Origin: Hyphomicrobiales bacterium
GTDB taxonomy: Bacteria > Pseudomonadota > Alphaproteobacteria > Rhizobiales > Rhizobiaceae
Length of the DNA: 60,516 bases
Direction: 5' to 3'
NCBI GenBank assembly: GCA_030456445.1
Contig: JAKDNM010000007.1
Span: 1-60,516, forward strand
Shown here: positions 42,791 through 51,450 of the stretch, piece after piece
Numbering within the stretch: position 1 is the first letter of the stretch
Layout: each line of letters starts with the position of its first letter
Program-made: the position numbers and the translations under genes
The notes under the pieces: model-generated
Database searches by the model: none
Seen by the model: the letters and a program-made list of their open reading frames with translations, nothing else
Told to the model about the DNA's origin: nothing

Positions 42791-43539
42791 CCGGCGCCGC
42801 CAACCCCTATCGATGGGTGAAGGTGGCGAACCGGGCCGGCGTGCTCAAGGTCACTTTAAACCGTCCCGACTCGCTCAATGCGATCACGCCGGATATGCAC
42901 ACGGAACTGGTCCGCTTGTGGAGCGAGATCGCTGCGGACGAGGAAACGCGGGTGGTCCTGCTTACCGGAGCGGGGCGCGCCTTTTGCGCCGGGGCCGACA
43001 TGAAGGGCCCGCCGCGCAGCGGCGAGGAGAGGCTTGCCTCGCTGGAGCGCCAGAGGCAACTCGTCGCCGCCATGATGAACCTCGACAAGCCGATCGTCTC
43101 GGCGGTCCGGGGGGCGGCGATCGGCAGTGGACTGGCGCTTGCGCTGATGGCGGACATCGTGGTGGTGGCCCGTGACGCCAAGCTTTCGGATGCAAATGTG
43201 CGGCTCGGTGTGGCCTCTGGCGACCATGCTGTCTGGACCTGGCCGCTACTGTGCGGGATGGCCAAGGCCAAGCATCTGCTTCTCACCGGCAAGATGTTCA
43301 GCGGCGAAGAGGCCGAGCGTATCGGCCTGGCCAGTGTCGCGGTCCCCGCCGAGGAAGTCGATACCGTTGCCGACGAGATCGCTGCTGAATTGGCTCGGGG
43401 CCATCAGGACGCGATCCGGTGGACGAAGCGGGCGCTGAATGGATGGTTGCGCCTTGGCCAACCGGCCTATGACGCCTCGGTTGCGTACGCGATGGTCGGA
43501 ATGCTCGCCAACCCGATGAAAGGGAACGAGGAAAGCTAA
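42787..43539 (+). CDS. Enoyl-CoA hydratase/isomerase family protein (crotonase)
   Basis: This 250-residue crotonase has LNRPDSLNAITPDMHTEL, LLTGAGRAFCAGADMKGPPR, AVRGAAIGSGLALALMADIV and LGVASGDHAVWTWPLLCG as active-site loop. Asp in the SGDH segment is of the isomerase/1,4-dihydroxynaphthoyl type. It is the third crotonase of the region, translationally coupled to the VOC gene. GAGGAACGA precedes its ATG. Confidence 0.9.
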   Translation: MTGAANPYRWVKVANRAGVLKVTLNRPDSLNAITPDMHTELVRLWSEIAADEETRVVLLTGAGRAFCAGADMKGPPRSGEERLASLERQRQLVAAMMNLDKPIVSAVRGAAIGSGLALALMADIVVVARDAKLSDANVRLGVASGDHAVWTWPLLCGMAKAKHLLLTGKMFSGEEAERIGLASVAVPAEEVDTVADEIAAELARGHQDAIRWTKRALNGWLRLGQPAYDASVAYAMVGMLANPMKGNEES

Positions 43540-43601
43540 AAGAGCGAACCGGAGCGGGCGCTTGAATTGCCCAATACACTGAACATCGAAAGGGAGGAAT
43601 G

Positions 43602-44561
43602 AATATGAGGCATATAGCAGCATCGACGGTTTTGGGATTCGCCATGGCCGTGACCGTGGGTACGGCCCAAGCGGAGGACTATCCAACCAAACCTGTCACG
43701 CTCATCGTCAACTATCCGGCCGGCGGCGGCTCGGACGCCATCGCCCGCTCGTTCGGCAAGGCATTGGAAAAAGAGCTTGGCCAACCGGTCCCCGTCGAGA
43801 ACGTTGCCGGCGGCTCGGCGACGCGCGGCGTCACCGCGGTCGTCACTGCGCCTGCCGATGGTTACACGATCGGCATCGCCACCAACAGTCCGCTGACTTT
43901 CGCCGCGCACACTGTCGAGGGTCTGCCCTGGGGCAGCCCGGACACCTACGACCTGATTGCCGGCATCGGCAGCCTCTATAATGTGCTCGCAGTCCAGCCG
44001 GACGCCTCGTACACCAATCTCGAAGAACTGGTGGCATATGCCAAGAAGCATCCGGGCGAGCTGCGCGTAGCCACCGTCGGCGGCGGCCTCAACCAGTATC
44101 TCTGGGATCAGTTCACCGCCAGCGTCGGTATCGAGACACAGATCGTGCCCTATTCCGGCGACGCGGACGGGCTCGCCGCATTTCTTGGCGGGAATACGGA
44201 ACTGGTCGAACTCACCTGGTCTGGAACCAAGCCGCATATCGACGCCGGCAAGGCCAAGCCGATCGCACTGTTCGGGCCGGAACGTCTGGACAACTACCCC
44301 AACATCCCGACTTTCAAGGAACTCGGCTACGACATCACGACCACGAGCGATTACGTGATTTACGCGCCGAAAGGCATTCCGGCGGAAATCCGGGGGAAGA
44401 TACAGTCGGCCGTTGGCGATGCGGTGAAGAACGACGCCGATCTTCGCAAGGCGCTCGTTAACCGCGGCATCGTGATCAACTATGTTACCGGAGAAGAATT
44501 GAAGCCACGTTTCGTCGAGATGTATGAAAATGTCGGCCAGGCCAAGAAGAAGGGCAACTGA
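43602..44561 (+). CDS. Tripartite tricarboxylate transporter substrate-binding protein (TctC/Bug family)
   Basis: This 319-residue periplasmic binding protein has signal peptide MRHIAASTVLGFAMAVTVGT (cleaved after AQA). The Bug-family signature reads YPTKPVTLIVNYPAGGGSDA and GADGYTIG-like ADGYTIGIATNSP. GSLYNVLAVQP and YNVLAVQ resemble the ligand-loop region. Bug proteins bind carboxylates such as citrate or aromatic acids. ATG at 43602 or 43596 follows GGGAGGAATGA. It delivers the ligand to the TctA-TctB pair encoded next. Confidence 0.9.
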   Translation, partial: NMRHIAASTVLGFAMAVTVGTAQAEDYPTKPVTLIVNYPAGGGSDAIARSFGKALEKELGQPVPVENVAGGSATRGVTAVVTAPADGYTIGIATNSPLTFAAHTVEGLPWGSPDTYDLIAGIGSLYNVLAVQPDASYTNLEELVAYAKKHPGELRVATVGGGLNQYLWDQFTASVGIETQIVPYSGDADGLAAFLGGNTELVELTWSGTKPHIDAGKAKPIALFGPERLDNYPNIPTFKELGYDITTTSDYVIYAPKGIPAEIRGKIQSAVGDAVKNDADLRKALVNRGIVINYVTGEELKPRFVEMYENVGQAKKKGN

Positions 44562-44600
44562 GGAACACGATCGAAATTGTGATCGGAGGGTAGAGGCGAG

Positions 44601-45092
44601 ATGAAAGAATTTCCACGCGTCACCAAAATCCAGGTGAGGTGTGCTTCGGCGATCCTCACCCTGATCGGAGTCTTCTATACCTGGGAAGCACTTCAACTCC
44701 CGATGGGCAAGCCCATCGGGAGCGGCAGCGGATCTACGCCCGCCATGATCGGCGCGGCGTGGTCCGTCATCGGCGCCTACGTGACGGTTCGCGTGCCCGA
44801 GATCATCCTCGGCGAGGACGGCGAGGGGCTGTGGCCAAACGCGGAAGGAACACGCCGCATCGTGATGGTGTTGGCGCTCTGCGCCGGCTTCATCCTCGCG
44901 ATGAATTATTTCGGGATCATCGCGACATCCGTGGTGTTCCTTTTCATCATGGCGGTCGCTTTCGGAGGGGGGCTTTTCCAGGCCCTGCTAACCTCGGTCC
45001 TTCTTTCGGCCGCCCTGTGGCTCGTCTTCGTCCATCTTCTGCAGGTTCGCCTGCCAATGGGAACGCTCGTTTCCACTCTCTTTGGGGGCTGA
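44601..45092 (+). CDS. Tripartite tricarboxylate transporter TctB family protein
   Basis: This 163-residue membrane protein has four hydrophobic segments (ASAILTLIGVFYTWEALQ, MIGAAWSVIGAYVTV, IVMVLALCAGFILAMNYFGI, VFLFIMAVAFGGGLFQALLT). It ends VRLPMGTL, the typical small-subunit topology of TctB. It lies between TctC and TctA with short gaps, and GGAGGGTAGAGGCG precedes the ATG. Confidence 0.87.
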   Translation: MKEFPRVTKIQVRCASAILTLIGVFYTWEALQLPMGKPIGSGSGSTPAMIGAAWSVIGAYVTVRVPEIILGEDGEGLWPNAEGTRRIVMVLALCAGFILAMNYFGIIATSVVFLFIMAVAFGGGLFQALLTSVLLSAALWLVFVHLLQVRLPMGTLVSTLFGG

Positions 45093-45096
45093 CAGT

Positions 45097-46611
45097 TTGG
45101 ACATCATAAATGGCATGATGGGCGGCTTCGCAATTGCGTTGCAGCCGGTCAATATTCTCGCGGCGCTGGTAGGGGCACTCGTCGGCACCGCTACGGGCGT
45201 GCTGCCTGGACTGGGCGTTCTTGGCGCCATGGCGGTTCTGATGCCGCTGACCTTCTATCTGGCTCCGGTAAGCGGGCTGATCATGTTGTCGGGCATTTAC
45301 TATGGCGCGATGTATGGCGGCTCGACGACAGCCATCCTGCTCAAGATTCCCGGCGAAACCGGGTCGGTAGTCACCACGCTCGATGGGTACGAATTCGCTC
45401 GCAAGGGCAGAGCCGGCCCCGCATTGATGATTTGCGCGGTTGGTTCGTGCATCGCCGGTACGGTGAGCATCGTCGGCATGTCATTCTTCATGCCGGCGCT
45501 CGCCAATCTCGCGCTTAAATTCTCGTCACCGGAATTCTGCGCATTGGCGATACTCGGGATCATCACCCTGGTGCGCATTACCAGCCCGAACCTGGGACAG
45601 AACATGCTCATGGTGCTGCTGGGTGCGGGGCTGGCAACCGTGGGCGTCGATGCGGTGGTCGGCAGCACGCGCTTTACCTTCGGCACCGAAAGCCTTGCGC
45701 TCGGCTTCGACCTCGTTCCGATAGCACTCGGGCTATACGGCGTTAGCGAACTGCTCAACGTGGCTCAAAGCAGCACGGGATTTCCCAAGGCGCAGTCGGT
45801 GGCGCTGCGCGAGATGATACCCACCCGCGAGGAGTGGAGCCGGGCCTGGCCTGCGATCCTGCGCGGCTCGGGTATCGGCTTCCTGATGGGGCTGCTGCCC
45901 GGTCCCGGATCGCTGACCTCGACCTTTGCGTCCTACGGTGTCGAAAAGGCGATCGCGCGCAAACACAAGTCGGAGTTCGGCAAGGGAGCCATCGAAGGGT
46001 TTGCCGGGCCGGAAGCCGCCAATAATGCGGTAGCGACCTCCGCGCTGATCCCCGTTCTCAGCCTGGGCATCCCGTTCACGCCGAATGTCGCCCTGCTGCT
46101 GGGCGCGCTGATGATCCAGGGCATCCAGCCCGGTCCGCTGCTGCTTTCCCAGCATCCGGACATAGTCTGGGGCCTGCTTGCCTCGATGTATGTGGGCAAC
46201 GTGGCTTTGCTGATCCTGAATTTGCCGCTGGTGAGCATGTGGGTCAGGTTGCTGCGTGTACCCCAGCATATCCTCATCGGCGGGATTTTCGTCATTAGTA
46301 TCATCGGTGTCTATTCCGTGCGCTCGAGTGCCTGGGACCTGATTGTGCTGTTCCTGTTCGGCATCGTCGGTTTTGTGCTGCGCCGGCTGAAGTTCGACCT
46401 GGCGCCGATCATACTGGGGCTGGTTATCGGGCCTGTCTTCGAGAAGGCGTTCCGCGAAACGATCTTCCTCAGCCGCGGCGATCTCACCATCTTTTTCAGG
46501 CGCCCGATCAGCGCCTCCCTCCTGGTCATAACGGTGCTCATCATCGTGCTGCCGGCGCTCTACAAGCTCTATCGGCGCCGGCGGATGAGGGGCTATGAAT
46601 CAACCGTTTGA
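45097..46611 (+). CDS. Tripartite tricarboxylate transporter permease TctA
   Basis: This large permease of 504 residues has LVGALVGTATGVLPGLGVLG, the GxLPGL motif of the family, and YYGAMYGGSTTAILLKIPGE. The second half repeats LMGLLPGPGSLTSTFASYGV. TctA uses the ion gradient to import the carboxylate held by TctC. No ATG lies at the family position; TTG at 45097 gives the standard N-terminus (MDIINGMMGG) 4 bp after TctB. ATG at 45115 is an alternative. Its end overlaps the ligase gene by 17 bp. Confidence 0.9.
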   Translation: MDIINGMMGGFAIALQPVNILAALVGALVGTATGVLPGLGVLGAMAVLMPLTFYLAPVSGLIMLSGIYYGAMYGGSTTAILLKIPGETGSVVTTLDGYEFARKGRAGPALMICAVGSCIAGTVSIVGMSFFMPALANLALKFSSPEFCALAILGIITLVRITSPNLGQNMLMVLLGAGLATVGVDAVVGSTRFTFGTESLALGFDLVPIALGLYGVSELLNVAQSSTGFPKAQSVALREMIPTREEWSRAWPAILRGSGIGFLMGLLPGPGSLTSTFASYGVEKAIARKHKSEFGKGAIEGFAGPEAANNAVATSALIPVLSLGIPFTPNVALLLGALMIQGIQPGPLLLSQHPDIVWGLLASMYVGNVALLILNLPLVSMWVRLLRVPQHILIGGIFVISIIGVYSVRSSAWDLIVLFLFGIVGFVLRRLKFDLAPIILGLVIGPVFEKAFRETIFLSRGDLTIFFRRPISASLLVITVLIIVLPALYKLYRRRRMRGYESTV

Positions 46612-48604
46612 TCCGCGCGCCGGATCGGAGCAAGAAGCGATGAATGAGAATGCGTTACCTTCGGGGACCCGAGCAACAAGCCGGCGCGAACGCTTCTGGG
46701 AAGGTGAGCCACGTGTCGAGGCCGAGCAGGTCGCCGGCTGGACGATCCCTGAAATCGTGCTGCAGCGCATGCATCGCGAACCCGAGGGCAGGGTTTACGG
46801 AGTCCCCGATGGAAGCGGATACCGCTATGTCTGCTGGGGTGAATTCGGCAGCCAGGTTTCGGAGATCTCGGTCGGGCTGGCGGAACTGGGCGTCGAGGCT
46901 GGCGATCGGGTGGCCATCATGGGCGACGCCTGCCTCGGCTGGGTGACCAGCGACTATGCCGTGCTCGGCGCGCGGGCTGTCACGGTGGGAATTTACCAGA
47001 CGAGTTCAGTCCACGAGATCGCCCACATCTTGCGTGATTCACGCCCGCGCGTCTTCGTCGCGCATCGTGCCGAGCATTTGGACCGGGCGCTCAAGGCGGC
47101 CGAGGAGGGCCACAGACCGGATCTTTTCATCCTGATAACGGGCGACGTACCGGCCACTGACAACGACACCGTCACAATCCTCAGTCTCGCGGCGGTGCGC
47201 GAAACGGGCAAAGTCGCGCTGACGCGGGAGCCGGCACGGTTCGAAGCCATGGTGGCCGCGCTGCGGGACGGGGATCCGATTCGGATCGTCTACACATCCG
47301 GCACCACCGGTAACCCGAAGGGCGCCGTCTACAGCCACAAGAACTGGATGCTGGTTGGCGAACAGTGGGTATTGCGCTTTCCGGCGATCCGGCACGAAGA
47401 GATCAAGACCGTCGCCTTCCTGTCACCTTCACATGTTTCGCCGGCGATGCTGATCCAGATCGCGCCTCTGGTCAGCAAGCTGGTCCCACATTTCGTCGTG
47501 CCCGGCGAGGGCCTGACCGACGTCTTCAAGTCGGTGCGACCGCACCTGATCGGCATGACGCCGCGGTTTTTCCAGAAGCTTGCCGTGCAACTGGTGCTGG
47601 CCCAGGAAAACCTTCCACACCCGCTGCGCTCGCTGCACCGCCTGGCGATGCGCATCGGCAGGAGCTTTATCCACGCGAAATGGCGGGGTGAAACCGCCAA
47701 CAGGCTCGATCTGGCGTTGCTGACGCTGGCCCGCCGGCTGCTGTTTAGGCCGCTGCTGGCGACAGTCGGCATGGACCAGGTGCGCCGGGCACAGACGGGT
47801 TCGGCCATGATGCCGATCGAGGTTGCTGCACTGTGGGCGATCTGGGGCGTGGACCTGCGCGAGGCCTATGGAATCACGGAAGCCGCATTCGCAGTCGCGT
47901 ATCAGCCCGACCCGTTTCCCCGCCCCGGCAATATCGGGCGTCCGTTGACGCCGCAGCCGGGAACCGAGGTGAGGCTGGGGGAGGATGGTGAGCTGCTCGT
48001 GCGCTCGCCCATGGTCTTCAACGGCTATTGGGAGAATGCCGAGGCGACCGCCAAGGTATTCAAGGACGGCTGGTATCATAGCGGCGACCTTGTCGAATGG
48101 AGCGAGTTCGGCGACCTGCAACTTATCGGCCGCAAGAATGACGCGATCAGCACGGCCGGCGGCAAGACCGTCAACCCGGCCGAGATCGAGAATGCGCTCA
48201 AGGTAAGCGCCTACATCTCGGAAGCGATCGTGATCGGGGCCGGCGAGAAATTCCTGACGGCGCTGGTCGAGATCGAATATGAGAGCGTCGCCGCCTGGGC
48301 GCGCAACAATGGTTCAAGCTTCGATTCATATGCGGAGCTGTCGGCCGATCCACAAGTTGTAAGCCTGCTCAAAACCGAGATCGATGCCGCCAACGCGAAG
48401 TTGGGGCGCGTGCAGCAGGTGAAGGTTTTCAGGGTCCTCGACGAATCCCTGGAATCGGTTCCCGGAGCGCTGACATCGGGCCGCAAGGTGAAGCGACGCG
48501 TGGTGCATGAGCGCTACGCCGCTCTGATCGAGTCGATGTATGACCGGTCGGAGACGATGCTTCTCGTCAAGCATTCCGGCCCCATGGAAGCATTCCGGCA
48601 ATGA
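46595..48604 (+). CDS. AMP-binding acyl-CoA synthetase (long-chain fatty-acid-CoA ligase type)
   Basis: This 669-residue adenylate-forming enzyme has the P-loop YTSGTTGNPKGAVYSH near 232-247. LREAYGITEAAF, GNIGRPLTPQPGTEVRL, WYHSGDLVEWSEFGDLQLIGRKND and the A10-like KVKRRVVHERYA follow. It activates a carboxylate with ATP and CoA; next to TctABC it most likely ligates CoA to the imported acid. ATG at 46640 (after GGAGCAAGAAG) is an alternative start. Its end overlaps the next gene (ATGA). Confidence 0.9.
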   Translation: MNQPFDPRAGSEQEAMNENALPSGTRATSRRERFWEGEPRVEAEQVAGWTIPEIVLQRMHREPEGRVYGVPDGSGYRYVCWGEFGSQVSEISVGLAELGVEAGDRVAIMGDACLGWVTSDYAVLGARAVTVGIYQTSSVHEIAHILRDSRPRVFVAHRAEHLDRALKAAEEGHRPDLFILITGDVPATDNDTVTILSLAAVRETGKVALTREPARFEAMVAALRDGDPIRIVYTSGTTGNPKGAVYSHKNWMLVGEQWVLRFPAIRHEEIKTVAFLSPSHVSPAMLIQIAPLVSKLVPHFVVPGEGLTDVFKSVRPHLIGMTPRFFQKLAVQLVLAQENLPHPLRSLHRLAMRIGRSFIHAKWRGETANRLDLALLTLARRLLFRPLLATVGMDQVRRAQTGSAMMPIEVAALWAIWGVDLREAYGITEAAFAVAYQPDPFPRPGNIGRPLTPQPGTEVRLGEDGELLVRSPMVFNGYWENAEATAKVFKDGWYHSGDLVEWSEFGDLQLIGRKNDAISTAGGKTVNPAEIENALKVSAYISEAIVIGAGEKFLTALVEIEYESVAAWARNNGSSFDSYAELSADPQVVSLLKTEIDAANAKLGRVQQVKVFRVLDESLESVPGALTSGRKVKRRVVHERYAALIESMYDRSETMLLVKHSGPMEAFRQ

Positions 48605-49590
48605 GGGCTGCTTATGTCGACAAGTTTCACGAAGACGACCCGTTACGGGGGCTTGTGATTGGGGAACGACCCTTGCCGGAGGTGCCTTCCGGTTGGGTGA
48701 AGGTGCGGGTCAAGTCCGCCTCCATCAACCATCACGATCTATGGTCACTGCGTGGCGGGCGCGCCATGCAGCAGCGAGGCGGCGCCGGTTTGACGGAGGA
48801 AGACCTGCCGCGCATCCTGGGAACCGACGCGGCAGGCGTGACGCCTGACGGTCGCGAAGTGTTGATTTATCCGGTTATCATGGCAGCCTCGCAGTCGGCT
48901 GCTGCTCCACCCCGCTTCCTCGGCTCGCTGTCCGGCCGCTTCGAAGGAACATTCGCGGAATTTGTTACTGTTCCCGAGTCGAATCTCGTCCCGAAGCCCG
49001 CGCAACTCGACTTCGACCAGGCGGCTTGTCTGCCGACGGCCTGGCTTACGGCCTATCGCATGATATTCGAGAAGGCCGGACTCCCGTCCGACGGCTCCAT
49101 GCTCGTCCAGGGGGCGAGCGGCGGCTTGTCGACCGCTCTCATTATGCTCGGCAAGGCGGCCGGATTCCGTGTCTATGCTACCGGACGCAGCGAATACACA
49201 CGCCGGTACGCCCTTGAGATCGGAGCGGACGCCGTTTTTGAGCCGGGCGCGCGGCTGCCGGAGCGCGTCGATGCGGTGATGGATTCTGTCGGTCGCGCTA
49301 CCTGGCAGCATTCACTGAAATGCCTGCGGCATGGCGGTACGCTCGTGGTGCCGGGCGGGACCAGCGGCTATACGGCCGAGGTCGATATTGCGGCGCTTTT
49401 CACCAGGGACCTGCGGATCGTCGGATCCGCGATGGGCTCGGTGGAGCAATTGCGCGAACTTGTCGAATTTTGCGTTCGCAACGCGATCCGGCCGCCGATC
49501 GATCGGGTGCTGGACCTGGGCGAGGCTCGGGAAGGATTTAAGGCCCTGGAGAAGGGTGAACTGAACGGGAAGGTGGTGCTTCGTTCATGA
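48601..49590 (+). CDS. Zinc-independent medium-chain dehydrogenase/reductase (quinone oxidoreductase-like)
   Basis: This 329-residue MDR protein has VRVKSASINHHDLWSLRG, GTDAAG, FAEFVTVPESNLVPKPAQLD, AACLPTAWLTAYRMI and cofactor loop VQGASGGLSTALIMLGKAAG. The structural-zinc cysteines are missing, as in NADPH:quinone or enoyl reductases. It likely reduces an activated double bond or oxidises an alcohol in the pathway. Translation is coupled to the ligase (48601-48604). Confidence 0.88.
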   Translation: MRAAYVDKFHEDDPLRGLVIGERPLPEVPSGWVKVRVKSASINHHDLWSLRGGRAMQQRGGAGLTEEDLPRILGTDAAGVTPDGREVLIYPVIMAASQSAAAPPRFLGSLSGRFEGTFAEFVTVPESNLVPKPAQLDFDQAACLPTAWLTAYRMIFEKAGLPSDGSMLVQGASGGLSTALIMLGKAAGFRVYATGRSEYTRRYALEIGADAVFEPGARLPERVDAVMDSVGRATWQHSLKCLRHGGTLVVPGGTSGYTAEVDIAALFTRDLRIVGSAMGSVEQLRELVEFCVRNAIRPPIDRVLDLGEAREGFKALEKGELNGKVVLRS

Positions 49591-49748
49591 CCACGCAGCC
49601 ATTGCCGCTTTTGATACCCACGCCGCGGCCGCCGATAAACGCCCTTGCGGTGTTCGCGGGCGGTCCGGCATGCGGTGCTGCCGCCTTGATTTGTGGTGCA
49701 GCCCGTGATCCAACGCTTGAAACAGGCATTGGTCAAGAGGAGCTTGCC

Positions 49749-50471
49749 GTGCGATCTTCGTCAAAATCCCGTACTGCCAGTACGCGTGAGAGAAATAAAG
49801 TAGAACAGTCGGATGATGTTTCTTCGGCAAGTCGTCGTGACGAAATACTCGCGGCATCCACCATTGTGTTCTCTGAAAAAGGCTATCGTGCCTGCACTAT
49901 ACAAGACATCGCTAAAAAAATGGGCTTCACATCGGCTGCACTCTACTATTATTTCAACAGTAAGCAGGACATTCTTAGCGAGATCATTACGCGGCCGATT
50001 ATGAAGCTGATCGTGATGGCGGAAGACGTGGAGGCTGGTCAGGGCTCAAGCACGGAAAAACTGCACGAACTCATCCGACGCCACATCACGATGATGCTGA
50101 AGGAGCGCGACCTGTTCAACATCCTTCTGCGCGAGCGCCTGGAACTTTCGCCCGAAGGCGCGACACGGCTGACGGAACTCGAGGAGATGTATTACATCAA
50201 GGTGCGGGCGATAATCCGGGCCGGCACGCGCGCTGGCGTATTGAGGCCCGTGAATCCCAAGGTTGCCGCACTGGCCATGATCGGCATGGTGAACTGGGTA
50301 CTGCGTTGGTATCGCGACTCGCGTGATTATTCGCCTACCGAGGTTGCCGAGATGATGTTCGACATTTTCTACAACGGAACCGTCGAGCCCCAGTCTCTGG
50401 TCGCGCATTCCGGCGCGGAGAGATCAGAGCCGCCGGAACGCGCCGAAGCCGGCGGGAAGTCTACAGATTAG
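49749..50471 (+). CDS. TetR-family regulator, likely repressor of the surrounding catabolic genes
   Basis: This protein of 240 residues has an N-terminal HTH: RRDEILAASTIVFSEKGYRA, then CTIQDIAKKMGFTSAALYYYFNSKQDILSEII. The helical ligand domain resembles FadR/PaaR-like acyl-CoA-sensing TetRs. GTG at 49749 has AGAGGAG upstream; an in-frame ATG at 49587 overlaps the previous stop but would add 54 residues of low-complexity sequence. It is the only complete regulator between 34 and 52 kb, so it probably binds the TTACT-N8-AGTAA palindromes (inference). Confidence 0.85.
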   Translation: MRSSSKSRTASTRERNKVEQSDDVSSASRRDEILAASTIVFSEKGYRACTIQDIAKKMGFTSAALYYYFNSKQDILSEIITRPIMKLIVMAEDVEAGQGSSTEKLHELIRRHITMMLKERDLFNILLRERLELSPEGATRLTELEEMYYIKVRAIIRAGTRAGVLRPVNPKVAALAMIGMVNWVLRWYRDSRDYSPTEVAEMMFDIFYNGTVEPQSLVAHSGAERSEPPERAEAGGKSTD

Positions 50472-50597
50472 CGCCGAACATCATCCCGGCCTGCGCATCG
50501 GCGGCAGCCTGCAAGGCTTTCCGCACGGCGAGGCCAAGGCAACACTACCTGCGTCGATCGCCCGGCATCCTCTCCACAGGCCTTTTAGGTTCGCCAA

Positions 50598-51356
50598 ATG
50601 TCGGCCGACATCTCTTTCCTGATCCTCGGCCTCGCCGCAATCCTGTTCGGCGGCATGCTCAAGGGCGTCACGGGGGCAGGAGGGCCGCTTGTCGCGATAC
50701 CCTTGCTCGCGAGCCTCTACAGCATACCTGTGGCGCTGGCGGTGATGATCGTACCCGGCATCGTCAGCAATATCTGGCAGATGCGGGTCAGTCGCCAGGC
50801 GCGTGAAGGGCGGTCTGCCTTGTGGCGGATGCTCGTGGGCTGCGCGATCGGAGTCGTTTTCGGTACGATGCTGCTTGGAATCCTGCCGGATACCTGGTTG
50901 TTGCTGCTTTTGGCGATCATTATCCTTGCCTATCTCGTTTTGCGGCTGGCCCGGCCTGCGCTGGAGCTGCCAGGTGCCATTGCGAAGCGCTGGGCACTGC
51001 CGGTCGGTTTGGTCACGGGTTTCATCCAGGGAGCGGCCGGCATGTCAGCGCCGGTCGGTGTGACCTTCATTACGGCGCAACGCCTGCCGCGCGATTCACA
51101 GGTATTCGTGCTGTCGGCGGTCTTTCTCGTGTTGACCGGGTTTCAGTCGGTCTCCCTCACGGCGGTCGGGCTGATGAGCTGGCAGTTGCTCGCGACCAGC
51201 ATAGCGGCACTCGTGCCTATGTTGGCCGGTATCGTTATCGGCCAGAAACTGGCCCGGCTCTACGGACAGCACTTTTTCGATCGGCTGACGGAAGCGGTCC
51301 TTCTGGGGACGGCTGTGTCGCTGATTGCGCGCGCAATCCCGCAGATCGCGAGCTGA
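50598..51356 (+). CDS. TauE/SafE family membrane transporter
   Basis: This 252-residue protein has about eight membrane helices. The duplicated TauE signature reads GGMLKGVTGAGGPLVAIPLL and TGFIQGAAGMSAPVGVTFIT, and IVPGIVSNIWQMRV is also visible. The family exports sulfite, sulfoacetate or other anions. Its place between the TetR gene and the flavin reductase suggests removal of an anionic by-product of the pathway, possibly sulfite released by a desulfonating LLM monooxygenase (inference). Confidence 0.87.
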   Translation: MSADISFLILGLAAILFGGMLKGVTGAGGPLVAIPLLASLYSIPVALAVMIVPGIVSNIWQMRVSRQAREGRSALWRMLVGCAIGVVFGTMLLGILPDTWLLLLLAIIILAYLVLRLARPALELPGAIAKRWALPVGLVTGFIQGAAGMSAPVGVTFITAQRLPRDSQVFVLSAVFLVLTGFQSVSLTAVGLMSWQLLATSIAALVPMLAGIVIGQKLARLYGQHFFDRLTEAVLLGTAVSLIARAIPQIAS

Positions 51357-51388
51357 CTGGAATATCGGTGAACGACCTCCCTGGCGGC

Positions 51389-51433
51389 TTGACAAAAGCG
51401 CCCCTTGCAAATAACTTACTAATCGATAAGTAA
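51389..51433 (+). promoter_or_regulatory. Promoter with TTACT-N8-AGTAA operator (site 4)
   Basis: TTGACA (51389-51394), a 17-bp spacer and TAACTT (51412-51417) are followed by TTACT-AATCGATA-AGTAA at 51416-51433. The palindrome covers the end of the -10 and the start site. It controls the flavin reductase gene, whose ATG is 18 bp downstream of the operator. Confidence 0.7.
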
Positions 51434-51450
51434 TTGCTTCGGAGACCCAA

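Noticed and set aside
49587-49748. ATG at 49587 overlapping the MDR stop as TetR start
   Set aside because: It would add 54 Pro/Ala-rich residues unlike any TetR N-terminus, while GTG at 49749 has AGAGGAG in the right place. Coupled translation from 49587 cannot be fully excluded.
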